DNA of 64,000 bases, taken from assembly GCF_002216005.1 (NCBI RefSeq), contig NZ_NIQC01000002.1, forward strand, positions 92,832 through 156,831. The letters are read 5' to 3'. The translations under genes and the position numbers were made by a program. Every line of letters begins with the position of its first letter. The stretch's first letter is position 1. The notes below the pieces were generated by a model. It saw only the letters and a program-made list of their open reading frames with translations, had not been told where the DNA came from and searched no databases. Origin of the DNA: Natranaerobius trueperi (GTDB taxonomy: Bacteria; Bacillota; Natranaerobiia; Natranaerobiales; Natranaerobiaceae). Of the stretch, positions 47,194 through 57,042 are shown in pieces.

Positions 47194-47673
47194 TCACTTT
47201 TCAATTATTTTATACATGATAATTGCATCTTCATTATTATCTTGATAATAGTTAGGTCGTATACCTAATTGTTCAAAACCTAGTTTTTGGTATAATCTAA
47301 TAGCACTTTCGTTAGATTTTCTAACTTCTAAGGTAGCCCGTGTAGCCCCTCTTTCTTTTGCATGGGTGAGAAGTGAAATTAATACTACTCTACCAACTCC
47401 AATACCTCGGTAATTTGGATCTACTGCTATATTTGTAATATGACAATCATCTTGTATCAACCAGTATCCACCATAAGCAAATAGTTCTTTTCCTTCTTCA
47501 TGAATATGTTCAAAAACAAAATAAGTAGCTAAAAAGTTTTTTTCTAACTCATGAAAAAAAGCATTCTCAGACCAAGGAGAATTAAAGGAGCATTTTTCAA
47601 TTTCCATCACCTTTGAGATATCATCTTTAACCATTCCTCTAATACTATAATCTGAAAAAGTTTTTTCAATCAT
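47194..47673 (-). CDS. rimI: Ribosomal protein alanine N-acetyltransferase-like (GNAT)
   Basis: GNAT acetyltransferase of 159 residues. Acetyl-CoA loop RGIGVGRVVLISLL and the C-terminal NESAIRLYQKLGFEQLG are typical of RimI. It overlaps tsaB by eight bases and lies just before tsaD, the usual placement in this operon. Likely acetylates the N-terminus of ribosomal protein S18 or other proteins. Confidence 0.92.
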   Translation of the reverse strand: MIEKTFSDYSIRGMVKDDISKVMEIEKCSFNSPWSENAFFHELEKNFLATYFVFEHIHEEGKELFAYGGYWLIQDDCHITNIAVDPNYRGIGVGRVVLISLLTHAKERGATRATLEVRKSNESAIRLYQKLGFEQLGIRPNYYQDNNEDAIIMYKIIEK

Positions 47674-48370
47674 GACAATTCTCCCGCTTTCTTTCAGCCT
47701 CTGATTTTCTTAAATACATAGGTGAAATTTTATGTGGAGAAAATCCTTCACCTTTCAACAAACTCTTTAAACCCAAACGAGCAACCATAAAAGCACGGTT
47801 AGTTTCTAACTCTTTAAAAGTAAAATCCATATTGAAGTTTTGTGACTTAAGCTTTTGTTCATAAACTTGAACACCATCACCTGTAAAAGTAATAGTTTCA
47901 TTATCTTTAAAGTTCTCTGACAGCTTATTTACAAGTGTTTCAGGTGAGATAACGTGATAATCCCAAATTCGTTCAAACTTTTGTTCTGATACTCTATATA
48001 AACTAGTATAGACTTCTTTTCTTTTAGCATCCATAACAGGACATACATAACCTTTTTTAGCACGTTGAAAAGCTAAAGCATCTAGGGTACTCACACCAAC
48101 TAATGGTATTTCATAGCCCATAGATAATCCTTGAGCTGTACCTATTCCTATTCTTAAACCAGTAAAAGAACCTGGTCCCTTTGAAACAGCAATACCTGAT
48201 AAATCACAAGGATTAATACCCGTATTTTTAAATATACTATCTATAAGAGGCATTAACCGTTCAGAATGTGTTCTTTTATCATGTACTGTAAATTCACCTA
48301 TAGGGGTACTGCTCTCTACTAAAGCTACAGAGCAGGTTCTTGTACTTGTATCTATCCCTAATACTTTCAT
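47666..48370 (-). CDS. tsaB: t6A complex subunit TsaB
   Basis: ASKHA-fold partner of TsaD, 234 residues. N-terminal LGIDTSTRTCSVALVE and SKGPGSFTGLRIGIGTAQGL are the family hallmarks. It lacks the TsaD metal site, as expected. Two bases separate it from tsaE. Confidence 0.96.
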   Translation of the reverse strand: MKVLGIDTSTRTCSVALVESSTPIGEFTVHDKRTHSERLMPLIDSIFKNTGINPCDLSGIAVSKGPGSFTGLRIGIGTAQGLSMGYEIPLVGVSTLDALAFQRAKKGYVCPVMDAKRKEVYTSLYRVSEQKFERIWDYHVISPETLVNKLSENFKDNETITFTGDGVQVYEQKLKSQNFNMDFTFKELETNRAFMVARLGLKSLLKGEGFSPHKISPMYLRKSEAERKRENCHD

Positions 48371-48372
48371 AG

Positions 48373-48840
48373 TTAGAACACCTCTTGAGAAAGTTTTTCG
48401 AGAATTTCTTTAAAATGGCTTCCCTGTGGAGTAAAATTAATTAATCTTGATTCTGCATCCTCTGGGTCTAGCTTTATATCAATACTTAGATATTCATCAG
48501 GATATTCTTCGAGTTTTTCACTCCATTCAACTACACTAACTCCATTACCGTATAAAAAATCTGTTAGCCCAAGTTCTAAAAATTCCTCTGAATCCTCAAT
48601 TCGATATAAATCAAAATGATAAAGATAAACTTTCTCACCTGGGTATTGTGACATAATTGTAAAGCTGGGGCTTGTAACATGATCTGTTATAGCTAAACCT
48701 TTAGCAATCCCTTTTGTAAAAGTTGTCTTCCCAGCTCCTAAATCACCTGTTAAAAGTAGGATATCTCCTTGTTTCAACTTTCGTGCAAGCCGTTCTCCTA
48801 TTTTCATTGTGTGATCAGTTGAAGTAGTTTTTACAATCAT
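48373..48840 (-). CDS. tsaE: t6A complex ATPase TsaE
   Basis: Small P-loop ATPase of the TsaB-TsaD complex. Walker A GDLGAGKTTFTKG near residue 37; TSPSFTIMSQY and HFDLYRIED complete the nucleotide site. 155 residues. First gene of the operon; the promoter lies at about 48850-48950. Confidence 0.95.
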   Translation of the reverse strand: MIVKTTSTDHTMKIGERLARKLKQGDILLLTGDLGAGKTTFTKGIAKGLAITDHVTSPSFTIMSQYPGEKVYLYHFDLYRIEDSEEFLELGLTDFLYGNGVSVVEWSEKLEEYPDEYLSIDIKLDPEDAESRLINFTPQGSHFKEILEKLSQEVF

Positions 48841-48993
48841 TCTGATTCTCCTTATTATACAATTTTAAATTATGGGTTTCTTCACATTATACCATTCTAA
48901 TCAAATAAAATCATGGCTAAAATGATCGATAATATTTAAAAATATTATGGAAATACTAAAGAAGTAACAAACTTTTAAGAGGGAGGATTATTT

Positions 48994-50034
48994 ATGAGAA
49001 AGAGTGACTTACTCTCATTACCAGTAATTTCTATAGATGAAGGGAAATCGCTCGGAAAAGTTACTGATGTAATATTAGATCCATATCAAAAAAGTGTGAT
49101 TGCCTTAAAGTTTGGTGGTGATAAAATATTTTCTACTAGATCTCACCTGGTTCAAATACAAAATATTCAAACTATAGGAGTACATGCCGTTACAATTCCA
49201 CACGAAGAAGCTGCTATTACTAAAGAAGAACTTAACTTACCTAATGAAGTTGTTGAGCTAACACCTATTGGTAAAAAAGTTATCACTGATCATGGTGAGT
49301 TTTTAGGAATTTGTAGGGATTATTATTTCAATTTCCCTAGTGGAGAGCTCACAAGTTTAGTATTAAGCAAAAATAATAAAAAACATTCAGAATTCGAAGT
49401 TTCTGCTGAACAAATTCTGACTCTAGGTGTTGATTATGTTATTTCAACCTATGATACGATTCAAATGACAACTCATATGGATGAACAAACAACAGCTAGC
49501 GCTTCACAAATTAACCCAGATGAGCTAATAGGAAAAATGGCTACCCAAACAGTTCAAGATGGCAAAGCGGGAGTTATCGTCCAAGAAGGTGAAATAATTG
49601 CTCCAGAAACTGTTGATATGGCTATACAATGTAATGCTTTAAAAACCTTAGCTTTTGTAGCAGGAAACTATCACCCTACTGAGTTTTCTAAAGAAGAACC
49701 TTCTCAGCCAATCCAAAAAACTAACCAAGAATATGAACATAGTGAAGACCAACTTGAATGGCAATCAAAACTTAGAGATGTTATCAATAATGCTGGTGAG
49801 GATATAGAAGAGCGGTTAAAAAACTTTTTAATTAACAAAAAACCAGCTTATACAGTAGTTTCTCACAATGATAAAATTTTAAAAAAGCAAGACGAACCTA
49901 TCACAACCAGGGACATAGAATCCATTACAGATAAAAACGATTTATTACGACTAGCAGCCTCAATTACAGCTTCAGAAGTTGATGACTTTGTTACTTCTCT
50001 AGAACGTAGATTTCAAAATATGAGAAAAAAATAG
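48994..50034 (+). CDS. PRC-barrel domain protein
   Basis: 346 residues. Two PRC-barrel-like domains at the N-terminus (about 5-75, LLSLPVISIDEGKSLGKVTD; about 85-165, GKKVITDHGEFLGICRD), a third weaker one (GKMATQTVQDGKAGVIV), then a charged C-terminal region. Such proteins in sporulating Bacillota are probable scaffold or surface regulators; no enzyme activity is expected. ATG after GAGGGAGGATTATTT. Followed by a terminator. Confidence 0.8.
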   Translation: MRKSDLLSLPVISIDEGKSLGKVTDVILDPYQKSVIALKFGGDKIFSTRSHLVQIQNIQTIGVHAVTIPHEEAAITKEELNLPNEVVELTPIGKKVITDHGEFLGICRDYYFNFPSGELTSLVLSKNNKKHSEFEVSAEQILTLGVDYVISTYDTIQMTTHMDEQTTASASQINPDELIGKMATQTVQDGKAGVIVQEGEIIAPETVDMAIQCNALKTLAFVAGNYHPTEFSKEEPSQPIQKTNQEYEHSEDQLEWQSKLRDVINNAGEDIEERLKNFLINKKPAYTVVSHNDKILKKQDEPITTRDIESITDKNDLLRLAASITASEVDDFVTSLERRFQNMRKK

Positions 50035-50042
50035 GTCACGCT

Positions 50043-50067
50043 AGAACTACCTAAAATAGGTAGTTCT
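50043..50067 (+). terminator. Terminator after PRC-barrel gene
   Basis: AGAACTACCT / AGGTAGTTCT hairpin followed by TTTTCTTTT. Confidence 0.85.
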
Positions 50068-50166
50068 TTTTCTTTTATATTTTAGCGAAAAACAGGAAAA
50101 CAAGGTCTATGTAACGAATCAAAGGTTAGTCAAGAATAAATTATTGTCATAAGGAGGTACGTCATT

Positions 50167-51548
50167 TTGAAAGAATACCTTCAATCTGCACTTAAAGGTA
50201 AGAAAGCTGATTATATTGAAATTCGTGTTCAAAAGAGCCACAATAATATACTAGAATACCAAGGGAAAGAACTTGATAGAATAGATTCATCTGATAACTA
50301 TGGAGGTTGTGTACGAGCTTTTTTCAAAGGTGGAGTTGGTTTTGTTTCATTTAATAACATGGATGATATTTCTGATAAGGTAGATCTTGCAATCACCCAA
50401 GCACAACTAGTAGGAAAAAGAATCCCAGATAAAACTAATTTTGCTGAGGTTGAGCCTATTGTAGATTATGTTTATGCTGATTTAAGAGATGATCCATTTA
50501 GTATTAGCTTAACTCGAAAAAAAGAATTATTAGAAGAATATAATGATATAATTTTAAGTTATGGTAATCCAATTGCTAGTTCGCGCATAAGCTATTTTGA
50601 CAACTTTACTACTTTATACTATATCAATAATCAAGGTACCTATATCGAGCAAGAAAAAGTAGATTTGGGTGGAAACATTGTCGCTTTAGCAACTGATGAA
50701 AATACCACTCAAATGTCAAGAGTCGGTTTTGGTGGTGGTGATGATTTTGGTGTAGTTCGTGAACTTCATGACAAAGTTAAGGTTGCCTGTGATAAGGCAG
50801 TAAAAATGATTAATGCAAAACCTATAACAGGAGGGAAATATCCCGTAATTCTTGATCCGACACTTGCCGGTGTATTTGTGCATGAAGCCTTTGGTCATTT
50901 AAGTGAAAGTGACCATATATATGAAAACAAAAAGCTCCAAGAAATTATGCAATTAGGGACTAAGTTTGGAGGAGAACATTTAAATATATATGACACTGGT
51001 AATGCGAGTGGTGCTAGAGGATATCTTAAGTATGATGATGAAGGTGTACCTACCCAAAAACTTATTTGATTAAAGAAGGTGAGTTAGTGGGACGTTTACA
51101 TACACGAGAAACAGCTGTTAAAATGGGCGAAAAACCAACAGGTAATGCTCGTGCTCTAAATTATAATCACCCCCCTATCTGTAGAATGCGTACTACTTGC
51201 ATAGCTCAAGGTAACACTAATTTAGAAGATATGATCAAAGATATTGATCTAGGAGTTTACGCTCTAGATGCCTATGGAGGACAAACTAATGGAGAAATGT
51301 TTACTTTTAAAGCTGGAGAAGCATATATGATTCGAAATGGTCAAGTAGAAGAAATGGTAAGAGATGTAAACCTGACTGGAAATGTATTTGAAACATTAAA
51401 TAATATATCTGCGATTTCTAATGACCTTAGGATTAAAGATTCCGGAGGAGGTTGTGGTAAAGGAGGTCAAGGTCCTCTACCTACCAGCCAAGGTTCTCCG
51501 TCGGTAAGAGTTGAGAATGTTATCATAGGAGGGAAGTCTGATGGATAA
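50167..51548 (+). pseudogene. tldD: TldD-family metalloprotease, frameshifted
   Basis: Reading frame one (50167-51069) carries the zinc motif HEAFGH near residue 240 and ends in QKLI-stop at a run of five As (51056-51060). Frame two (from about 51063) continues the same protein as YLIKEGELVGRLHTRETA to the C-terminal CGKGGQGPLPTSQGSPSV. One extra A in the run would restore a full protein of 460 residues. So it is a real frameshift, a sequencing error, or polymerase/ribosome slippage. TTG start after AAGGAGGTACGTCAT. The TldD/TldE pair matures modified peptides and degrades short peptides. It overlaps tldE by eight bases. Confidence 0.85.
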
Positions 51549-52845
51549 GCTCTTATCCCTAGCGCGAAAGAATGGAGAACAAGCTGAGATTTTCACAGTA
51601 ACTCAGACTAGAACTCCAGTTGAATTTGAAAATAATAAACTAAAAAATATTAAAACACAAGAAACACAAAGTTCAGCTGTTAGGTTAATTAACCCTGAAG
51701 GAAGGCAAGGTTTTTGTAGTACAACTACAACTGAAGAACCTGAGAAACTATTAGATAAAGCAAGAGAAACTAGTCAGTTTGGAAGAGAATTTCAAGCTAA
51801 CTTACCTTCTACTACTCCTGAACCTTTAGAAAACATGTATGATAAAGATATCCTTGACCTTTCTATGACTAAGATGATGGAAATGGGTGAAGAAATAGTA
51901 GATACTATCAAAAGTAAAAATACTGACGCACTTGCTCATGCTGCTGTTGAAAAAGTGAAAACAAAAATTGCAATAAAGAACTCACTTGGTCTTGATACTC
52001 AATACGAAAAAACTTCTTTTTCAGTAAGTGGTGGAGCCATGTTGTTAGTAGGTACTAGCTTTCTTAGTATACACCAACAAAAAAAATTACCTAGATACTT
52101 TAGTGACCTAACAGCAATGAAAGAAGAATTACTACAAGATCTACATTTTGGTGTTAAAGAAAAAGATGTTTCTAGTGGAAAATACAAAGTAATTTTCGCT
52201 CCAGAAGCAATGAGTGAATTTTTACGGCCTATACTTGCTAGTATTAATGGTAAAAGTGTTGAAAAGGGAGTATCTCCCTTTAAGAATAAAACCGGTGAAC
52301 AACTATTTGATGCACGTTTTAACCTAACAGATATGCCCCATAGACCGTTTTCACCAGGCATGTGCCCTGTAGATGATGAAGGGGTAATCACCCAAGAAAC
52401 ACCTTTAATAAAGAATGGTACAATTGCTAATTTCCCAGTAGATCTTTTAACAGCAAAATCACTAGGGCTTAAACCAACTGGACATGGTATCAGAGGAGGG
52501 GCTACATCACTTCCTAGTCCAGGTTTTCATACCTGTGTATTAACTCCAGGTGATAAACCAATTAATGATATGATTAAAGATTTAGATCGAGCAATTATTA
52601 TTAAAGATTTAATGGGTGCTTGGGCAGGCAACCCTTATAGTGGAGAAGTAAATGGAAACATTTCTCTAGGTTACATTGTTGGAAATGGTAAAATTTTAGG
52701 AAGAATTAAAGATTGTATGGTGTCTATTAATACTTTTGAGGCATTAAAACACCAACTAATTAACTTTAGCCAGGAAACCAAGTGGATAGGAAACTTCTTA
52801 TTCCCATACGCTATGTTAGATAACGTGGATATCACAGCAAAGTAA
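51541..52845 (+). CDS. tldE: TldE/PmbA-family metalloprotease partner
   Basis: 434 residues; the PmbA partner of TldD, lacking the HExxxH zinc site as usual. Recognised by RNGEQAEIFTV at the N-terminus, KSLGLKPTGHGIRGGATSLP near 310, and AWAGNPYSGEVNGNISLGY near 360. ATG follows GGAGGGAAGTCTG and overlaps tldD, so translation depends on it. Intact, which argues for a recent shift in tldD. Confidence 0.92.
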   Translation: MDKLLSLARKNGEQAEIFTVTQTRTPVEFENNKLKNIKTQETQSSAVRLINPEGRQGFCSTTTTEEPEKLLDKARETSQFGREFQANLPSTTPEPLENMYDKDILDLSMTKMMEMGEEIVDTIKSKNTDALAHAAVEKVKTKIAIKNSLGLDTQYEKTSFSVSGGAMLLVGTSFLSIHQQKKLPRYFSDLTAMKEELLQDLHFGVKEKDVSSGKYKVIFAPEAMSEFLRPILASINGKSVEKGVSPFKNKTGEQLFDARFNLTDMPHRPFSPGMCPVDDEGVITQETPLIKNGTIANFPVDLLTAKSLGLKPTGHGIRGGATSLPSPGFHTCVLTPGDKPINDMIKDLDRAIIIKDLMGAWAGNPYSGEVNGNISLGYIVGNGKILGRIKDCMVSINTFEALKHQLINFSQETKWIGNFLFPYAMLDNVDITAK

Positions 52846-52860
52846 TATAGTTTTTACAAG

Positions 52861-52886
52861 AAAAGTGCTGTTCTAACAGCACTTTT
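52861..52886 (+). terminator. Terminator after tldE
   Basis: AAAAGTGCTGTT / AACAGCACTTTT hairpin with a two-base loop, then CTTTTTC. Confidence 0.88.
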
Positions 52887-52967
52887 CTTTTTCTTATTCC
52901 CTCAATAAGCATTTTTTCTCTATTAAATGAATACGTTATTACAAAATACTTCAGGGGGAATTAATCC

Positions 52968-53753
52968 GTGTTTTTTAGTGTTAATTTCAAAAGAAAGGCT
53001 TCATTGTTATTGTTAATTGGTTTTTTTGTAGTTATAGGTACCTTTGGATATCTCTCTATTATTGAAGAGAAAACTCCAACCGTAATACCAATAACTGCAG
53101 ATGAGCGCAAAGTACCAATCTATTCAGTAGATACAGAAGAAAAGAAAATTTCAATTTCTTTTGATGCTGCCTGGGGTGCAGAACGAACACCAGACATTTT
53201 AGACATACTTGATAAGTACGATATCAAAACTACGTTTTTCGTGACAGGGTTTTGGTTAGAAAACTACCCTGATGTGGCAGAAGAAATTTCAGAAAGAGGT
53301 CATGAAGTTGAAAATCATAGTTTAACACATCCTCATATGACTAATTTAGATGAACAACAGATTCGTGAAGAAGTAGAACGAGTACATCATCAACTCTACG
53401 ATATCACAGGAGAAGAACCTATTTTATTTCGCCCGCCTTTCGGTGACTATGATGATCTACTTGTAGAAACCCTGGAGGACATGGACTATTATCCAATTCA
53501 ATGGAGTATTGACTCACTTGATTGGCAAGCACCTGATGCAAATTATATTGAATCTATTGTTTTAGACGAAGTTGAGCCAGGAGAGATTGTGTTATTTCAT
53601 AACAATGGTACTTATACACCTGAAGCAGTAGATAATATTTTAAAAGAGTTAATCAAAGAACAAGGTTATGAAGTTGTTCCCATCTCTGAACTAATCTATA
53701 AAGATAATTATTATGTCGAACCCACTAATGGACTACAGGTCCCAGAAAATTAA
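52968..53753 (+). CDS. PdaB-like polysaccharide deacetylase
   Basis: 261 residues with one N-terminal transmembrane segment (13-33) and a NodB domain outside the membrane. The first motif is ISISFDAAWGAE, the FDAAWG form of sporulation-type PdaB proteins, with HSLTHPHM (metal HxxxH) and RPPFGDYDD. Probably deacetylates peptidoglycan or cortex precursors, or stabilises spores. GTG start after CAGGGGGAATTAATCC. A short damaged copy of its 5' region lies at 60.4 kb. Confidence 0.87.
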   Translation: MFFSVNFKRKASLLLLIGFFVVIGTFGYLSIIEEKTPTVIPITADERKVPIYSVDTEEKKISISFDAAWGAERTPDILDILDKYDIKTTFFVTGFWLENYPDVAEEISERGHEVENHSLTHPHMTNLDEQQIREEVERVHHQLYDITGEEPILFRPPFGDYDDLLVETLEDMDYYPIQWSIDSLDWQAPDANYIESIVLDEVEPGEIVLFHNNGTYTPEAVDNILKELIKEQGYEVVPISELIYKDNYYVEPTNGLQVPEN

Positions 53754-53934
53754 GTGATTAGTCAATAAATTTCAAACTATTTGTTCAAAGTACTTTAATC
53801 TATCTGTTTAAGTTTCTGCTATTTTTAAATGAAAATCATTTAAGCGCTAGCTTTCTTCTTTCTAGGTTACTGCAGTATAGATATTAAAAACTTCTTTCCA
53901 ATATCAAACTATATTGCTCTTATCATCTTCCCAA

Positions 53935-53977
53935 TAAAAAAAGCTAAGTCTGAACTTAATCAGACTTAGCTTTTTTT
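53935..53977. terminator. Bidirectional terminator
   Basis: AAAAAAGCTAAGTCTGA / TCAGACTTAGCTTTTTTT, a symmetric hairpin between the convergent deacetylase and transporter genes. Confidence 0.9.
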
Positions 53978-55181
53978 AAGTTTTAATGTACTTATTGGTT
54001 AGAATTACACCAACCAAACACAGAGCAATTACATAATAAAATACATTTAGATAATTACCATGAAAATCAAGTAGAATACCAGAACTTGTAACACCAGCAA
54101 TTGCACCTATACCATATGCAGTAAAAACCAGTCCATAATTATCACTATAATTTTTTATTCCATAAAGTTTGAGTGTTGAAGTTGGAGCTATCGCAAGCCA
54201 TCCTCCCATATTAAACCAAAATATCGAAAATGTGATGATATAAACTACAATATCATTGCCTAAAGTAATTAAGCCCATCGCAGCTACCGATATCAAGAGA
54301 AACGATAGGATCATTGTATTTCTTAAAGCAAAACGATCAGTAATCCAACCAAAAATTGGTCTACCTATGCCATTAAAAATTGCAAATATAGCCATCAACC
54401 TTGTCACCATTAACGATTCAAGTTCAAAATAATCAACGCCTACATTATTAGTCATTCCAATCATCATAAGCCCTATCATTGTTCCAATAGTAAAATTTAA
54501 ATAAACCCCTTTAAAACTCATAGTTTTAATCATTTCTTTTAATGGTATATCTTCTGAATCATGAGAATGTTGAGTTTTATAATTGTAACTAGATACATCT
54601 TCACAACTAGGGTATTTAAATGGAAATGCTAATACTGGTAATAATACGCCAAAGCTTACTCCAAGAATAAAAAAAGCTCGCATTACACCAAAATTTACAA
54701 CTAAAATTCTAGCAACTGGAGCCGTTATCAATGGTGAAAGTCCGAATCCAACTAGGATCAATCCTACTGCAAATCCCTTTTTATCAGGAAACCACTTCGC
54801 AGCAGCATTCATGAGAACACCATATGCTATTCCTACACCCGCACCACTGATACACCCGTAGGTAATTGTTAATACAAAAATATCTGTAGCGAACGAAGAT
54901 AGTATCCATCCCAGTGCTACTAAAAGACCACCTGTAATGATAACATTTCTAGGATGGGAGCTCTCAATGTGTTTACTAGTAAAGAACATAAATAATGCAT
55001 AAAAAGCTAAGGCAACCATATATGGCATTCCACTCTTAGCTGAACCTACTTGTAATTCATTTTCTAATGCAACTCTGAACACACTATAAGAATAGACTGT
55101 ACCTAAAAACATCATAATCAGAATACCTAAAACAATAAGTGCCCATCGGTTATTAGATTTTATAGTTTTGTTCGAGAACAT
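53976..55181 (-). CDS. MFS transporter, OFA (oxalate/formate antiporter) family
   Basis: 401 residues, 12 hydrophobic segments. Start-proximal LGTVYSYSVFRVALENEL and GCISGAGVGIAYGVLMNAA, WFPDKKGFAVGL near residue 130 are OFA hallmarks, and GRPIFGWITDR marks the second half. Moves a carboxylate such as formate or oxalate, but the substrate cannot be read from sequence. ATG after GGAGGAGTG. Confidence 0.88.
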   Translation of the reverse strand: MFSNKTIKSNNRWALIVLGILIMMFLGTVYSYSVFRVALENELQVGSAKSGMPYMVALAFYALFMFFTSKHIESSHPRNVIITGGLLVALGWILSSFATDIFVLTITYGCISGAGVGIAYGVLMNAAAKWFPDKKGFAVGLILVGFGLSPLITAPVARILVVNFGVMRAFFILGVSFGVLLPVLAFPFKYPSCEDVSSYNYKTQHSHDSEDIPLKEMIKTMSFKGVYLNFTIGTMIGLMMIGMTNNVGVDYFELESLMVTRLMAIFAIFNGIGRPIFGWITDRFALRNTMILSFLLISVAAMGLITLGNDIVVYIITFSIFWFNMGGWLAIAPTSTLKLYGIKNYSDNYGLVFTAYGIGAIAGVTSSGILLDFHGNYLNVFYYVIALCLVGVILTNKYIKT

Positions 55182-55389
55182 CAGTTTTCAAACACTCCTC
55201 CATCTTTCGTTTAAATCATAACCATTTTCTTACTTTCTCTCAACCATTTTTTCGAAAAGTTGGGTAGTTCTAAATACATACGACCAGACTACAGTCATTA
55301 GTGTCTAGCTTGTCTATATACTAGACATAAGACTATAAGACTATTTAATTTAAACAATTACTCAAGTTTACTTTGAGGGTTAGATAGGC

Positions 55390-55790
55390 CTTAATTTAAG
55401 TTTGATCTTCGACTATATAAGACAAATTAGCTATTGAAATTTATGTGTTATTTTGATTAAAGTTATGGATAAAATTGAGATTAAGATAGCTATCCAAAAA
55501 GTGAAAACTCTACTCAAAATACTTAAACTAAGTGCAAAATCCTGAAAAACATTTGAATTGTAGAATTGTAATGTCATTGCTCCTTCGCAGGTTCCTATTC
55601 CTCCTGATCTCATTGTATCATACCAAAAAAGTAGCCCTCAAAGTTGCACTAGAGGCTTAGATTATAGAAAGATCTAATCAAGGCATTTTTAAAGTGTTAA
55701 AGTACCCGCTTCAAACTATAATGACTTTCAAAAAACAAAGTAAGTAATAATAAAATATTGAACAAAATTGAAAATCATTCTCGATCTATG
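55390..55790 (-). pseudogene. Damaged duplicate of flippase-like gene ends
   Basis: 55390-55660 matches 57063-57345 at about 85-90 per cent by eye (shared GGIG-EGAMTL and SLSILSRVFTFW), and 55720-55785 matches the DNA upstream of the intact gene start (58132-58198) including its Fur-like box. The middle of the gene is deleted, so this is a collapsed paralogous copy. No full frame remains. Confidence 0.85.
55769..55783. promoter_or_regulatory. Fur-like box relic
   Basis: TGAAAATCATTCTCG, one mismatch from the box at 58184. It lies in the damaged duplicate and now has no gene to control. Confidence 0.5.
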
Positions 55791-55973
55791 CCGGTAGAAT
55801 TCTACCCTTTTTCTATTATTATGTCAAGTAGAAGATATAACCATAAAAAATGAAACTCATCGAATTTCTTTATTAATATTATATATTACTATATTAGTTT
55901 CGAAATATAAATAAAATGGCCCCTACTTAAAGAGACCATCTTATAGCGTTTTCCAGTGCTTAACTAACTAGAT

Positions 55974-56135
55974 TACTGACTAACTCTTTTTCCATCTGGC
56001 ATAAAAGTTTCACAAGCTGTGTTATCAGTATTACTAACTATGTGGTCTTTTACTCTAAGTTTACCTCAATAGTAGAAGCTAAGCACAGCTCACTATTATT
56101 ATAAGTACATTCTTCTACTCTACTTTTATTTCTGA
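55974..56135 (-). pseudogene. Possible DUF1540 remnant
   Basis: Minus-strand frames give ECTYNNSELCLASTIEVNLE then, shifted, RVKDHIVSNTDNTACETFM, the cysteine spacing of the small DUF1540 metal-binding family. No start or ribosome site. Weak. Confidence 0.45.
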
Positions 56136-56259
56136 CACATTCTTACCCCCATAATCAGTATTAAGCTCTATGTATAATTTACGTTCACAAATTAAATTAT
56201 ACAAATTTTTGTGGATTAGATTTGGATAAAATCCAAAAGGACAGACTTACAGGCAATAA

Positions 56260-56289
56260 AAAACCTCAGAGAGATCACTCCGAGGTTTT
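56260..56289 (-). terminator. Terminator after pssA
   Basis: AAAACCTC / GAGGTTTT arms with an inner GAG-CTC stem, followed by a T run on the minus strand. Confidence 0.75.
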
Positions 56290-56295
56290 AATCAG

Positions 56296-57042
56296 TTAGA
56301 ATTTTAGTCTAGCAAGTTGTAATAAATGTTGTGAGTGTTTCTTATAAACTATAGGAAAGTATAAAACTGGTCCACTTAAATAATAAATTCCTAGTACAAT
56401 CGCCATAATGAAAGGATATAAGATCGACACTACACCAGATAAGAAAACGAAGGTTAAACTTAACAATTTAAAATAATGCGATTGTTGTATATTAGAACCT
56501 TTTAAACTTGAAAAAGGGACACAACCAACCATTTGTATAGATAAAGTAATAATTATTGTAAAAAGAATAACTGGTGGTAGTATATTGTTATAATAACTTA
56601 CTAAAGCCAGTAGTCCTCCAGCTGTAGTAATAGGGAAACCTGTAAACTGATTTTGATTCTTACCTTCCACATTGAACCTAGCAAGTCTACAAGCACCACA
56701 TACTAAAAAAAGTATTAGATTTAATACGACCCAATAAAAATGGTAAGGCAATATCATAAAAGTTAATACAGCAGGTGCAACACCAAAGGATACAATGTCA
56801 CTTAGAGAGTCCAGTTCCTTACCGAAAGGGCTTGCAACATCAAGCCATCTTGCTGCCTTGCCATCTAGAAAATCTAAAAACATACATATGATTATTAAGG
56901 ATACAACCCATCTGTATTCACCATTGATAGCTAGAATTATAGAAAAAAACCCTAATAATAAATTTCCTAATGTTATCACAGAAGGGATAGCTTGTATTAA
57001 AGTACTTTTATCTAAACTAATAAGACTGTTCAATTTAAACAC
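56296..57042 (-). CDS. pssA: CDP-diacylglycerol--serine O-phosphatidyltransferase
   Basis: Membrane enzyme making phosphatidylserine from CDP-diacylglycerol and serine. 248 residues, about seven hydrophobic segments. The CDP-alcohol phosphotransferase motif is complete: DGKAAR, then G (in SPFGKE), then D (LDSLSD). GTG at 57042 or a TTG at 57033 may be the start; the TTG has better spacing from AGGTAGGTG. Directly after the broken flippase gene, probably in one operon with it. Confidence 0.92.
   Translation of the reverse strand: MFKLNSLISLDKSTLIQAIPSVITLGNLLLGFFSIILAINGEYRWVVSLIIICMFLDFLDGKAARWLDVASPFGKELDSLSDIVSFGVAPAVLTFMILPYHFYWVVLNLILFLVCGACRLARFNVEGKNQNQFTGFPITTAGGLLALVSYYNNILPPVILFTIIITLSIQMVGCVPFSSLKGSNIQQSHYFKLLSLTFVFLSGVVSILYPFIMAIVLGIYYLSGPVLYFPIVYKKHSQHLLQLARLKF

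Noticed and set aside
51056..51066. Programmed -1 frameshift in tldD
   Set aside because: The run CAAAAAC lacks a good X-XXY-YYZ heptamer and no stimulatory structure is apparent, so mutation or sequencing error is simpler.
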